Below, one piece after another: positions 51,525 through 61,174 of a DNA stretch of 64,000 bases. The position numbers and the translations under genes were made by a program. The DNA comes from Metabacillus litoralis. GTDB taxonomy: Bacteria; Bacillota; Bacilli; Bacillales; Bacillaceae. Below the pieces are notes generated by a model, which was given only the letters and a program-made list of their open reading frames with translations, searched no databases and had not been told where the DNA came from. Every line of letters begins with the position of its first letter. The first letter of the stretch is position 1. Location of the stretch: contig NZ_CP033043.1 of NCBI RefSeq assembly GCF_003667825.1, positions 1,613,001-1,677,000 of the forward strand, in the 5' to 3' direction.

Positions 51525-52037
51525 ATGTATTTATTATTAGTTGTCATTGTTTATATTATCTTTGCTTATTACTTTGTTGATTGGAAAAACTGGAAAAAGT
51601 ATTATCCAACAATTCAATTCTTTATTATTTGTAATTTGTTATATAATGTCATTTTTTATAATCATACCCTATGGAGATATAATGCCGTAACTGTTGACTG
51701 GTTAAATCATACTTTAATAGATATTACCTTTTCATTTTTCATTGTACCAGTCGTTATTATGATTTATTTAAGATATTATCCTAAAGGGAAAAAACAATAC
51801 TTATATATAGGAATATGGATTGCTTACTTTACAATCATTGAATACCTTTTTTATAAAAAGGGACTTTTTATATACGATAATAATTGGAACCTTTTCTGGT
51901 CTGGTGTCTTTAACTTGATTCTTTTTACTATGGTCAGAATCCATTATAAACGCCCTCTCACAGCATTAATCGTATCAATACCTATAATTGCAATTCTATT
52001 AACATTGTTCCACCCTTCCATAAATGATTTAAAATAA
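51525..52037 (+). CDS. CBO0543 family membrane protein
   Basis: The 170-residue protein has five helices and the aligned DWLNHTLIDITFSFFIVPVV and PKGKKQYLYIGIWIAYFTII segments, plus NWNLFWSGVFNL, which resembles the family C-terminal WW-x-W-segment. ATG with AAAGAGG. A 31-codon frame (52052) follows closely and may be in the same transcript. Confidence 0.75.
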   Translation: MYLLLVVIVYIIFAYYFVDWKNWKKYYPTIQFFIICNLLYNVIFYNHTLWRYNAVTVDWLNHTLIDITFSFFIVPVVIMIYLRYYPKGKKQYLYIGIWIAYFTIIEYLFYKKGLFIYDNNWNLFWSGVFNLILFTMVRIHYKRPLTALIVSIPIIAILLTLFHPSINDLK

Positions 52038-52051
52038 TTGATGGTGATTTT

Positions 52052-52147
52052 ATGGCAACTGACAAAATAACAACACCTGTTTTCTTACTATTGTTGTTCT
52101 CAATATATATACTGATGTGGATTTATCTTTTTAGAAATAAAGATTAA
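52052..52147 (+). CDS. Candidate small single-pass membrane protein, 31 aa
   Basis: An ATG 14 bases after the CBO0543 gene stop with a modest GGTG site opens 31 codons: MATDKITTPVFLLLLFSIYI plus LMWIYLFRNKD. One transmembrane helix with a basic end. Cotranscription with 51525 is likely since the terminator lies at 52301. Confidence 0.5.
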   Translation: MATDKITTPVFLLLLFSIYILMWIYLFRNKD

Positions 52148-52300
52148 TATTTGTTTCTTATTTCTACTGATAAACTTAAGCGAATTTTTGAAAAGCACAC
52201 AAGTTTAATTAAGTTTAGAAATGGTTGGAATATATCTAAGTTTTATATCACTTACTTTGACTTTCCTCATATCTCGTATTTGTATTGCGTTAGTAAGAAA

Positions 52301-52354
52301 AGCTGATAATACTCGTGTTCCCGAGAACAACTAAGGGTATTATCAGTCTTTTTT
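52301..52354 (+). terminator. Rho-independent terminator
   Basis: CTGATAATA (52303-52311) pairs with TATTATCAG (52338-52346) followed by a T-rich run. It closes the third CBO0543 unit. Confidence 0.75.
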
Positions 52355-52457
52355 GTCATGATACACCTAACAAATTTAATTCGTTATGTTAACTGGATCA
52401 GATTATTGCTATGCTCATTAGTAAATCCTATAATTTATATGGTTGAAATTAATATTC

Positions 52458-53009
52458 TTAAGTAAGATCGAGGTCTCCTTTTATGATTGAGTACATATAT
52501 AAATCATCAAATTTGCCACAGGTATACTCATAATGTCTAAGCAACCCCTCTCTTGTAAATCCTTGCTTTTCTACTAATTTTTGTGATGGGAGATTTGCTG
52601 GTTCAATTAAAGCTTCAATTCTTTCTAACTGGTAGTGATGGAACCCAAATTTTACAACTGCTTCTAATGCTTCACTGGCGATTCCTTTCCCCCAGTAATC
52701 TTTATTTAATTCAAATCCAACTTCAGCTCGATGATGCTTGGTAACCATATTCAGAAACCCACAACTTCCTATAATTTTTCCATCACCTTTTAAAGTAACT
52801 CCCCATCTAATGCCAGTGCCATCTTTTCGTATAGTTTTATACCAATTAATTTCATCCAAAACATCCCTAACTGTTTGACAAGATGCTAACCCCATATACT
52901 TCACAACTTCTTTATCAGATAAATATTTAAACATATCATTAGCATCCTCAATTGTTACGCCTCTTAAGATTAATCGCTCAGTTTCAATTATAGGAAATTC
53001 ATTTTTCAT
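52458..53009 (-). CDS. GNAT family N-acetyltransferase, RimJ/L-like
   Basis: The 183-residue protein begins PIIETERLILRGVTIEDAND, contains IIGSCGFLNMVTKHHRAEVG, the motif NKDYWGKGIASEALEAVVKF (about 113-132) and LVEKQGFTREGLLRHYEY. This is the RimJ/RimL type that acetylates N-terminal or small-molecule amines. ATG with AAGGAAAA. Single gene. Confidence 0.93.
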   Translation of the reverse strand: MKNEFPIIETERLILRGVTIEDANDMFKYLSDKEVVKYMGLASCQTVRDVLDEINWYKTIRKDGTGIRWGVTLKGDGKIIGSCGFLNMVTKHHRAEVGFELNKDYWGKGIASEALEAVVKFGFHHYQLERIEALIEPANLPSQKLVEKQGFTREGLLRHYEYTCGKFDDLYMYSIIKGDLDLT

Positions 53010-53312
53010 TAATTTTCCTTCTCTCGATTAAGTTTGTATCAGTCTGATTATTCATTACACTGTGCTAGGAGATTATTTGCAAAATTATCCGAGTTTAAGT
53101 CAATTCTCATTCTTCATAAAACCTACTGAATTGACAGCCATTACTCTCTACTAGATTTTCAGCTGCACCATGCCAATTATTTAAACTTCAACAAAAAGCG
53201 TCAATCCCTTTGTAAATTAACGCTTTTTTACTGTTAATGATTCCAAATATATTTTAGCTACCTATTTTTAAGAAAAAAACCTTATAAAAAAGTCATCATA
53301 AAATTATGTTAA

Positions 53313-53504
53313 CTAAGGTAATTCATCTTGATTCTTCACTACAATTTGATCCTTGTTTTTCTTAAACTCTTTTAATGAATCTTTCTTTTTCTCTCTTCTG
53401 CCTGAAAAATGAGACATGAGAATTGCGAAAAGAACATAACCTCCAATTATGAGAACAACTATAAAAACAATTGGAGTTGCTCCACTCAAATCAAACTGTT
53501 GCAT
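53313..53504 (-). CDS. Small membrane protein, 63 aa
   Basis: The 63-residue protein has one transmembrane helix (about 12-32) followed by a very basic tail (SGRREKKKDSLKEFKKNKDQ). No family. ATG with GGAAGTGG. Just upstream on the same strand are two more small membrane genes, so a small transcript of membrane peptides is likely. Confidence 0.65.
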   Translation of the reverse strand: MQQFDLSGATPIVFIVVLIIGGYVLFAILMSHFSGRREKKKDSLKEFKKNKDQIVVKNQDELP

Positions 53505-53587
53505 ATTACCACTTCCAATCGAACTAATAAATTTTTATCCATAAAGGAACTACTCTGGTTAGTGTGCCACAAATTAATAAATTTAGA

Positions 53588-53701
53588 TTAATTGCGTAAG
53601 AATATAACCCACCACACAAATAGAAACATAAAACCGATCAAGGTAAAAATAGACCAAATAGCAAACTTGTTGTATTTGATATACTGAATGTTCAAATTCA
53701 T
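53588..53701 (-). CDS. Small membrane protein, 37 aa
   Basis: The ATG at 53701 abuts the stop of the previous gene (TGAATG) with AAGGATTGA upstream, giving 37 residues: MNLNIQYIKYNKFAIWSIFT plus LIGFMFLFVWWVIFLRN. One C-terminal helix with a Trp-rich end. The close coupling argues for translation. Family unknown. Confidence 0.6.
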   Translation of the reverse strand: MNLNIQYIKYNKFAIWSIFTLIGFMFLFVWWVIFLRN

Positions 53702-53893
53702 TCAATCCTTCTGCTCTACCAATACTATAACTAGCCAGATAATAGGTACTGTAAAAGTAATTAACATGGCCACAATAGACAAACCTTTGTTAGCCCTTTT
53801 TAAAACACTAAATATTGCAGCAACTAAAGTTATAAATAAAAATATGTAGTATACTGTCAAAAACCATACAGGCAATGTTTCCCAATTGTTCAC
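53702..53893 (-). CDS. Small two-helix membrane protein, 63 aa
   Basis: The 63-residue protein has two transmembrane helices (about 10-30 and 38-58) with a polar NNWETLPVW start. The pattern resembles the N-terminal membrane part seen in phospholipase D-nuclease type small proteins, but that is not assigned. GTG start with GGAGTAAA. Coupled to the 37-aa gene. Confidence 0.65.
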   Translation of the reverse strand: MNNWETLPVWFLTVYYIFLFITLVAAIFSVLKRANKGLSIVAMLITFTVPIIWLVIVLVEQKD

Positions 53894-54306
53894 TTTACTC
53901 CACTACTTCTCCTAAGTCTTTATAAATATTCCATTCTATCGACTTTTGCTTATTTCATAACTTCATATTCTTCCTAATTTTAACATGTTAGCCTAGTTTA
54001 AAACGTGAAAAAGCCCCTATCCTTTTTCTCTTAGTCTGTTTCTTTTTCTTCTTCAAAAAATACAAAGTGAACTATTAAGCAAGAGAGCGAAACTTAGCTT
54101 ACAGAAACAATAAATTTTGTAAAAATTCAACTAGTTAGGCTTTTCCTGGCTTTGTTTTGTCGTTTAAAAGATTATATAAAGGACAACAAGAATAAACTCC
54201 CAAGCAAATATAGTTTTGTTGTTGTGTTTACAGCCATTGAAGAAAAATAAAATATTCTTCTAAATAAAAGAGAATAATACCTTTAACAAGATTTGGGAGG
54301 AACAAG
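53894..54306. other. Gene-free interval
   Basis: About 410 A/T-rich bases without a supported gene. Just before the DUF3231 gene a GGGAGG ribosome site is present. No clear promoter or terminator was found. Confidence 0.5.
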
Positions 54307-55359
54307 ATGGATAAAAGTTCATTTATTAAAGCACAGATTGCTGAACACCAGCAAAACAAGAGATTAACTGCTTCAGAACTAGCGGATTTGTTTGCGAATT
54401 TTCAGGGAGATAGTATGTATTCTTGTGTATTCGAACATTTTCTTCAAGTGGTAGAAGATGATGAGGTTAGAGATTATGTAGAATTTGCACTAGAACTATC
54501 TAGAAGACATATTAAGCAAATTAGAGAAATTTTTATTAAGGAAAAAATCCCTGTACCTGTAGGTTTTGGGGAACAGGATGTTCGAAAAGATGCCCCTCGA
54601 TTATTCGGTGATATGCTTATGGTTTTTTACATTACACAAATGGCAACAATTTCATTACCCATATATAGTAGTGCTTATAGTAGTGCGACTAGACAAGATA
54701 TTATGGATTATTTTAGAAGCAATATAAATGATTCAGCAGAAACATATGAAAGAGGAGTTCACTTATTACTTTCTAAAGGAATGGATTTAATAAGTTCTCC
54801 GACAATACCTTATGCTAAGAAGGTTGATTTTGTTGAGAAAAAATCATTTATCTCCATATTAACGGGTAGAGACAGACCGCTTATAGCCCCAGAGATTAAG
54901 CATCTGCAGTTTAACATCAATACTAATATTTTAGGTAAATCAGTAATGTTAGGTTTCAGTCAGGTAGCTTCTTCAGAGAAGCTTAGAAAATACTTTAGAG
55001 AAGGTGCTCAACTTTCAGATAGACAAATTAAGGCATTTTCCTTGCCTTTATCTAGTCAGGATCTACCTTCTCCTAAGTTAATGGATGCACATATAACTGA
55101 TTCAACTATTTCCCCTTTTTCAGATAAACTTATGCTATTTCATGGGGGATTAGCAGGAAGCGTAGCACTTTCTAACATAGGTGCTGCACTCGGACAAATG
55201 ATGAGGCATGATTTAGCGGCAGAGTTCCTAGCATTAATTCCTGTTATTGCAAAGTATAACAATGACGGAATGAATATGATGATAGAACATGGGTGGTTGG
55301 AAGAACCCTTTACTGCACCAGATCGAAAGAAAATTTCTAAATCATCACCAGGTAACTAA
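54307..55359 (+). CDS. DUF3231 protein, intact copy
   Basis: The 350-residue protein has two homologous helical halves typical of DUF3231: ASELADLFANFQGDSMYSCV and EFALELSRRHIKQIREIFIK in the first, then LQFNINTNILGKSVMLGFSQ and DSTISPFSDKLMLFHGGLAG in the second. PVPVGFGEQDV follows the first bundle. The family has a ferritin-like four-helix pattern and no known enzyme activity. It is common in Bacillus. Good ribosome site (GGGAGG) before the ATG, terminator at 55484. Two decayed relatives occur in the window. Confidence 0.9.
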   Translation: MDKSSFIKAQIAEHQQNKRLTASELADLFANFQGDSMYSCVFEHFLQVVEDDEVRDYVEFALELSRRHIKQIREIFIKEKIPVPVGFGEQDVRKDAPRLFGDMLMVFYITQMATISLPIYSSAYSSATRQDIMDYFRSNINDSAETYERGVHLLLSKGMDLISSPTIPYAKKVDFVEKKSFISILTGRDRPLIAPEIKHLQFNINTNILGKSVMLGFSQVASSEKLRKYFREGAQLSDRQIKAFSLPLSSQDLPSPKLMDAHITDSTISPFSDKLMLFHGGLAGSVALSNIGAALGQMMRHDLAAEFLALIPVIAKYNNDGMNMMIEHGWLEEPFTAPDRKKISKSSPGN

Positions 55360-55483
55360 ACTAATCAGGAAGATAAAAATTGTGAATTAGATTTCGCACA
55401 TCATTTAACCAAATCGATTACAGTTAGTTAGTATTTTACCCCTGTTTGTCCTTTTTCCAATGTGGGATGAAGCAAAGGATGCA

Positions 55484-55513
55484 AACGGAGAAGAAGAAAT
55501 TTCTCCGTTCTTG
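55484..55513 (+). terminator. Rho-independent terminator
   Basis: AACGGAGAA (55484-55492) and TTCTCCGTT (55501-55509) pair perfectly. A T-rich stretch follows. It lies 125 bases after the DUF3231 stop. Confidence 0.7.
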
Positions 55514-55609
55514 TTTCTTCCTTCTGTTTTTTCAGCATAGCATACTATGTAACTTTTGGTTTTATTAATTCAACCAAGATTAAGCTAATTGAACTATTAT
55601 TAGAACCTA

Positions 55610-56111
55610 TTTTTTATTAATTCTCTTTGTAATTGAGTCTCACAAATGTTATTGCACATTTGCCCTTCTTCGACAGCATCTACATCCTGTAATTTATATG
55701 AACTTTCAGGAGTTTCATATTTTAATACTAGGTTAGGTTATGTGGTTATGTAAGGAATCTATTAACTCATTTTCGTCCTCTACTAGCACGACATCTCCAT
55801 ATACATGAACTGCCACGTAATTCCATGTTGGTACTGCCTTATTCGTCTCATACCAAGATGGTGAGATATAACAATGAGGACCATGAAAAACAGCTAGAAC
55901 AGTTTGATTTTTAATATCATTCCACTGAGGATTTGGACGTGCAAAGTGTCCATATAAAAAAGTATTTTCCTTGTTCAAAAGTAACGGTAGATGTGTTGCA
56001 AAAGGCATTCCATTGTGTTGAGAAAAAAGATTCGCAAAACTATGTTCTTTTATTATATTATGTGCCATCGTCTCATCTGTGATCTTAAAATATTTAGGAA
56101 TATAAATTCAT
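55610..56111 (-). pseudogene. paiB: Decayed PaiB (FMN-binding negative regulator)
   Basis: A likely start at 56111 is one base out of frame with the body (removing one T gives [14 protein letters not shown], then [20 protein letters not shown]). The middle contains [27 protein letters not shown] and ends SLHN at about 55745. A second frame resumes with LVLKYETPESSYKLQDVDAV and then loses homology (EEGQMCNNICETQL). The usual length is about 205 residues. Three lesions, so clearly a pseudogene. PaiB in B. subtilis represses sporulation and protease genes. Order is paiA then paiB, as in B. subtilis. Confidence 0.75.
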
Positions 56112-56131
56112 AATCCAGCCTTCAATTGAAG

Positions 56132-56299
<168 letters not shown>

Positions 56300-56889
56300 T
56301 TAAGCCCCTTTAAAAAGCTTTAAAATTATATTTGCATTAGGTAATGGGCACTCATCCCAATGGATTTTGTTTATGGCTAAACCTTGGATAACTGCATAAA
56401 AGGTAACAGCTAATGTAATTGGGGCTTCTTTAATGATTTCTCCCTTTTTCTGACCATCTAATATTAAGGGAATCGTTGCCATAACAGGTGAATCAGAATT
56501 TTCTCCTGTTAAAACTTCTTTTACTTCTTCTGGTATTGCATCTGATGTACTCGCTTGAATCATAACTAAAAAGAGAAGTGCATTCTCAGTACTTTCTAAA
56601 CTTTCGATTATCCTTTCTGTCATCCAAGTTAATTTTTCTAAAGGTTTTCCTTCTTTTATATTTGCTTTATGAATTATTTCCATTGAACTGCTTGATGCTT
56701 ATTTTACCAGAGTCGTAAAAAATCTCCTCTCTTGACTTAAAATAATGATAAACAAGTCCGTGACTTAACCTTGCTTCTTTTGGAATATCACAAATTTTTG
56801 TAGCAACCATTCCCCTGCGAGCAAAAACTTGCAAAGCTGCACTCTCGAATCTGTTTATTTTGTTCTTCTTGCCTAGGAATAATCTTCAC
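56300..56889 (-). pseudogene. Frameshifted TetR/AcrR regulator
   Basis: From a GTG at 56889 (KIIPRQEEQNKQIRE) the frame shifts by a two-base loss in a GA repeat, then reads ALQVFARRGMVATKICDIPK and LSHGLVYHYFKSREEIFY, the TetR DNA-binding domain. A second frame change near 56690 leads to MEIIHKANIKEGKPLEKLTW, a TetR C-terminal ligand domain of 127 residues (to the stop at 56300). Two lesions. It could once have controlled the paiAB pair, but no such link is shown. Confidence 0.75.
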
Positions 56890-56999
56890 CTCATTTTTTT
56901 GATTATTCAGTTAATATTATTCTTTTTAAGTTTATCTAAATTTCTTTCCATAGTTAACATTTTTCATTTTTTTCATAATAAACCTTCTTTTATTAAATT

Positions 57000-57030
57000 T
57001 GACTAATCTATAGGATAACTGAAGATACTA
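57000..57030 (+). promoter_or_regulatory. Candidate sigma-G promoter of germination operon
   Basis: TGACTA (57000-57005), then 18 bases, then GATACTA (57024-57030), close to the forespore sigma-G consensus (TGAATA, 17-18, CATACTA) with one mismatch in each box. Located about 28 bases before the gerB-type ATG at 57059. Confidence 0.5.
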
Positions 57031-57058
57031 AAAAAGATTATAGATGAGGAGTGTCTCA

Positions 57059-58168
57059 ATGGATATCATAAAAATCTCTAAAATTCAAGCTTTAATGCTT
57101 GGTGTTTCAAGCATTATCGTAACGGGGCATCTTTTGTATATACCGGTCATTATTTTTCATTCTGGCAGGGATAGTTGGATTTCCCTATTGGTAGCCATTT
57201 TTCCAGCAATGCTGGTCGGGCTAACTGTCGCCTTATTATCTCAACGATATCCCGGGTGCTCTATGGTTGAATATAGTCAAATTATTTTAGGAAAGTGGAT
57301 TGGGAAGCTTTTTGTCTTTATATTTCTCTTTTATTTTCTCCATGAAGCAAGTTTATCAATACGGGGTTTTGGGGAGTTTTACACAGCAGCAATTACTCCT
57401 CGTACACCAATCGTTGTGTATTTTATTGCGATTTTAATTCTAGCTGGTTATTCAATTAGGTGTGGTCTGGAAGTGTTAGTAAGAACAAATCAAGCCATTC
57501 TCCTCTTCTTAATACCCATCGGTATCCTAGCATCCATTCTTACACATAAGGATAAGGACTATCAGAATTTCTTACCTATTTTAGAAGACAGTATCATAAC
57601 TGTGTTTCCAGGGATGTTATCAATCGTGTCATTATATAGTTCATTTTTTGTCTTAAGCATGGTATTTCAAAATATCTCTAATACAAAGCATCTAAAGAAG
57701 TATTCCATCATAACAATGATCATTCTAATTTGTATGTTTATAGGTCCAGTTTCTGGAGTGATCGCCATTTATGGGGAAGAACGAGCCACTGGACTTTACT
57801 TCCCGACTTTCCAAATATTAAGAGATATCGAAATTGGTGCCTTACAACGCTTAGATATTCTAGGAATCCTTCTTTGGTCACTTGGTTCCTTTACAAAAGT
57901 TGCTTTGTTTTTATATGCCATTGTTCTTGCATTAGCACAATTATTTAAATTAGATAATTATAAAGTGCTTGTCGTACCCGTAGGAGCATTGCTCACCATT
58001 ATTTCCATATTAAACAGTGAAGATTTAATTGGAATTTATCGTTTTTTAAGAGATTTTTATCCTTATTATGGGACGTTTGTTGGATTCATTTTACCCCTCT
58101 TTTTACTAATGGTTAGTTTTGTAAGAGATAGAAACAAAAAGTCAAAGGAGGAAAAAAAGCTTGTTTGA
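57059..58168 (+). CDS. Germinant receptor B subunit (endospore germination permease)
   Basis: The 369-residue protein has about ten transmembrane helices and the APC-like GerB/GRKB pattern (ISKIQALMLGVSSIIVTGHL, SRWISLLVAIFPAMLVG-type, WIGKLFVFIFLFYFLHEASL). GerB proteins sit in the inner spore membrane and take part in germinant sensing. ATG with GAGGAG at eight bases. An in-frame ATG five codons before is itself in the ribosome site. First of a four-gene operon. Confidence 0.92.
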   Translation: MDIIKISKIQALMLGVSSIIVTGHLLYIPVIIFHSGRDSWISLLVAIFPAMLVGLTVALLSQRYPGCSMVEYSQIILGKWIGKLFVFIFLFYFLHEASLSIRGFGEFYTAAITPRTPIVVYFIAILILAGYSIRCGLEVLVRTNQAILLFLIPIGILASILTHKDKDYQNFLPILEDSIITVFPGMLSIVSLYSSFFVLSMVFQNISNTKHLKKYSIITMIILICMFIGPVSGVIAIYGEERATGLYFPTFQILRDIEIGALQRLDILGILLWSLGSFTKVALFLYAIVLALAQLFKLDNYKVLVVPVGALLTIISILNSEDLIGIYRFLRDFYPYYGTFVGFILPLFLLMVSFVRDRNKKSKEEKKLV

Positions 58169-59690
58169 ATATCCAAAGGAGGAAAAAAAGGATAGATTCC
58201 TCTCTCCCTATTTAGAAGAAAATATTATGAGATATACAAAATTGTTTGGCGAAAAATCTGATTTAACTGTACGTAGACTACAGTATAATGGCCGAAATAA
58301 GATTGCAGTTATGTACATTGACACTTTGGTTGAAAAGGATAATATCGATCGCTTTGTTATTCATGAGCTAAAGACACATGTAAAAGAATTGTTTGAATCT
58401 CCTATTCTTGATCCAAGTATATTGTCTACAAACAAAGTCGTTGAACTCATTACCGATGATAAGATCACAGATTACTTTTTACAAGGATATTCCATTATCT
58501 TTCTTGATGGGCAGCAAATTGCTTATGCTGCCGAGACTTCTGGTGGCGAGAGAAGGCCGGTTTCAGAGTCAAATGTAGAAACGGTTGTTAGAGGACCTCG
58601 TGAATCTTTTAATGAATCATGGGTTACGAATATCGGATTAATTCGAAAAAGAATACACACTTCTAAATTGCACGTACATAAACTTGAATTAGGTGAAGAA
58701 AGCAAAACGACGGTTGCCGTCCTTTCTATTAAAGATATTGCAAAAGAAAAGATTGTAAAGGAAGTGATATCACGTCTTGATCAAATTCAAATAGATGGAA
58801 TACTTGATTCACTCTATATTGAGGAAATAATTGAAGATCCAAATGGGTATACACCATTTCCGACCATTTTTAATTCAGAGAGACCTGATCGTATTGCAGC
58901 AGGCTTATTAGAGGGTAGAATTGCGATTATCGTTGATGGGACACCAGTTGTATTAATGGTTCCGGCAACAATAGGATTATTTTTAGCAGCAAATGAAGAT
59001 TATTATCAACGCTATGATTTTGCTACCTTCCTTAAATTACTGAGAGTTTTCACTTTTATATTATCGTTCGTATTGCCTGGTTTGTATGTTGCCTTACTAA
59101 CATTTCATCAAGAAATGATTCCGACCCCATTATTAATAGCCATTACCGGTCAACGTGAAGGTGTACCATTTGAAATAGCGTTAGAAGTACTATTTATGGA
59201 AATAACCTTCGAAATTCTAAGAGAAGCAGGCCTTAGATTACCAAAAACAATAGGTGCTGCTGTTTCAATTGTCGGAGGTTTGGTTCTTGGTCAAGCTGCT
59301 GTTGAAGCTGGTCTTGTTGGTCAATCAACCGTTATTGCTGTTTCAATAACCGCTATTTGTTCATTTACAACACCATCTTATAATATTGCTATAACTGCTA
59401 GAATGTTAAGATTTTTTTTATTAATTTTATCCGCTGCCTTAGGAGCATTTGGTCTCATCTTTGGGTTACTCTTTCTATTTATTCATTTAAATTCTCTTAG
59501 ATCCTTTAGTGTACCGTATTTAACACCCCTCGTCCCGTTTCATAAAACGAATTGGAGAGATCTATTTGTAAGAGCTCCTTGGTGGAAAATGGAGCAAAGA
59601 CCTGATGAAATAGCTGGAGATAATCATTATCGAATGCCTCCAGGAACAGCAAAACGAAATCGTCTACATAGGAGAAATAATAAACGATGA
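58161..59690 (+). CDS. Germinant receptor A subunit (GerA family)
   Basis: The 509-residue protein has a soluble N-terminal domain of about 280 residues and five to six C-terminal helices, as in GerAA. Motifs seen: YINTDTLVEKDNIDR-type start, FNESWVTNIGLIRKRIHTSK, DGTPVVLMVPATIGLFL, RQEMIPTPLLIAITGQREGV-like, and LPKTIGAAVSIVGGLVLGQA. This subunit forms the germinant-responsive channel. TTG start with AAAGGAGG. It overlaps the previous gene by 8 bases. The A subunit follows the B subunit, unlike the classical A-B-C order. Confidence 0.93.
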   Translation: MFEYPKEEKKDRFLSPYLEENIMRYTKLFGEKSDLTVRRLQYNGRNKIAVMYIDTLVEKDNIDRFVIHELKTHVKELFESPILDPSILSTNKVVELITDDKITDYFLQGYSIIFLDGQQIAYAAETSGGERRPVSESNVETVVRGPRESFNESWVTNIGLIRKRIHTSKLHVHKLELGEESKTTVAVLSIKDIAKEKIVKEVISRLDQIQIDGILDSLYIEEIIEDPNGYTPFPTIFNSERPDRIAAGLLEGRIAIIVDGTPVVLMVPATIGLFLAANEDYYQRYDFATFLKLLRVFTFILSFVLPGLYVALLTFHQEMIPTPLLIAITGQREGVPFEIALEVLFMEITFEILREAGLRLPKTIGAAVSIVGGLVLGQAAVEAGLVGQSTVIAVSITAICSFTTPSYNIAITARMLRFFLLILSAALGAFGLIFGLLFLFIHLNSLRSFSVPYLTPLVPFHKTNWRDLFVRAPWWKMEQRPDEIAGDNHYRMPPGTAKRNRLHRRNNKR

Positions 59691-60847
59691 AGAAACTCTT
59701 TATCATTTTACCCGTTATTTTCGGAATTCTGTTAAGTGGCTGTTGGGATAAGAAAGAATTAAATGAGGTTGCCTTAGTTATTGGTGTCGGACTCGATAAA
59801 GTGGAAGATGAAAGTTATAAAATTACGGCACAAGTTATTAAGCCATCATCTGGTCAGGATAAGGCAGGAGGCTCTGAGTTACCAACGTGGAGTATTTCTG
59901 CAACAGGTAAAACGGTCATGAGCGCAATAAGAAACCTAAATGAATCAAGTCCACGCAGACTTTATTGGGCACATTTACAAATTATTATATTTGGAGAAGA
60001 ATTAGCGAGAGAAAGTTTATCTCCAATCATCACCTGGTTTGAAAGGGATCGAGATAGTCGGGCAGGATCTTATCTAATTGTGACAAATGGATTAGCTGAA
60101 GATTTGCTTAACCAGAAAATTGAGTTAGGAAACGTTCCAGCTAAGTCAATGGCAGAGCTATTAAAAGCATCAACTATTAGACAAATTAACGCTCGGGAAG
60201 TAAAACTTCGGGATATTATGAACACTTTATCTACACCAGGAGTTGATCCCGTGCTTGATGTCATTAATCCACGGGAAGTTAGAGGAAAGATTGAAACTTA
60301 TGAATTAGACGGTGTAGCAGTATTTAACAAGGATAAATTAATGGGTTTTATCAATGGAAAACACGCAATTGGTACGGAGGCTGTATCAAATGAATTAAAT
60401 TTCTCAATTCTTGATGGAAAGTGCCCGGCAAACGAAGGTTTTTTCTCGTTTCAAATAACGGATTATACTAGCACAAAAAAACCTATTTTAAAAAATGGAA
60501 AGATCATTTATCGTATTAAAATAGCTCTTGAAGGCAATCTTACTGACCAAACTTGTCAAATAGATCTTCTTAAACCTAATCATCTAAAAGCAGTTGAAAA
60601 AGAAATTGCCAATAACTTAAAAGAGATCATTACAAAAGAATTTGAAATGGCTAGAGAGATGAATTCCGATATTTATGGAATTGGGAAAGATATTAGAAAA
60701 TTTCACCCTGGCTATTGGAAAGAACAAAAGGATTCATACGCATATCTACAAAATGTAGAATTTGATATACAAATTGAATCAAATGTCAGAAGATCTGGGT
60801 TAATTATTGAACCAACACAACTAAAAGTGAAAGAAGGCACGAAATAA
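59687..60847 (+). CDS. Germinant receptor C subunit (Ger(x)C lipoprotein)
   Basis: The 386-residue protein has a lipoprotein signal (ILLSGCWDKKELNE, lipobox Cys19) and the three-domain GerC chain (ELNEVALVIGVGLDKVEDES, TGKTVMSAIRNLNESSPRRL, GKIETYELDGVAVF). It is anchored to the outer face of the inner spore membrane. ATGA overlap with the A gene. It completes the receptor. Confidence 0.93.
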   Translation: MKKLFIILPVIFGILLSGCWDKKELNEVALVIGVGLDKVEDESYKITAQVIKPSSGQDKAGGSELPTWSISATGKTVMSAIRNLNESSPRRLYWAHLQIIIFGEELARESLSPIITWFERDRDSRAGSYLIVTNGLAEDLLNQKIELGNVPAKSMAELLKASTIRQINAREVKLRDIMNTLSTPGVDPVLDVINPREVRGKIETYELDGVAVFNKDKLMGFINGKHAIGTEAVSNELNFSILDGKCPANEGFFSFQITDYTSTKKPILKNGKIIYRIKIALEGNLTDQTCQIDLLKPNHLKAVEKEIANNLKEIITKEFEMAREMNSDIYGIGKDIRKFHPGYWKEQKDSYAYLQNVEFDIQIESNVRRSGLIIEPTQLKVKEGTK

Positions 60848-61053
60848 TGAATACATTTCTTCTTATTTTGCTTTTTATCATTATTTCCTTCCATGATCTT
60901 AGATTGCTTCTAAAAGAAAAAAAGCGAAAGAAGCTTATTATTTATACCTCTATTCTAGGAACTGCCTTTCTCTTAAGTGAGTTACATATCCTTGGAGTAA
61001 AGGTTATAGGGCTAAACCAGGTTATTACGTATACGGTCGGTTTATTTAGATAA
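60847..61053 (+). CDS. Small membrane protein of the germinant-receptor operon
   Basis: The 68-residue protein has two hydrophobic segments (about 2-17 and 29-47) with a basic KEKKRKKL loop. The ATG overlaps the gerC stop (TAATG), and a terminator follows. Such small D-type proteins are found in some ger operons and may modulate receptor activity. That role is inferred from position alone. Confidence 0.8.
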   Translation: MNTFLLILLFIIISFHDLRLLLKEKKRKKLIIYTSILGTAFLLSELHILGVKVIGLNQVITYTVGLFR

Positions 61054-61055
61054 TA

Positions 61056-61090
61056 AATAACACCACCTTAGTAACTGGTGGTGTTATTTA
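61056..61090 (+). terminator. Terminator of the ger operon
   Basis: AATAACACCACC (61056-61067) pairs with GGTGGTGTTATT (61077-61088) perfectly. It follows directly after the stop at 61053. Confidence 0.8.
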
Positions 61091-61174
61091 CGACTTAGAA
61101 AAAACCGAACAGTTACCCCTTCTTTAACACAAAATACTCTAAATTACTTTATCTTTCTTTCCATATCATTTACA

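Noticed and set aside
57730..57948. Plus-strand 72-codon frame inside the gerB-type gene
   Set aside because: Out-of-frame shadow within a clearly coding gene.
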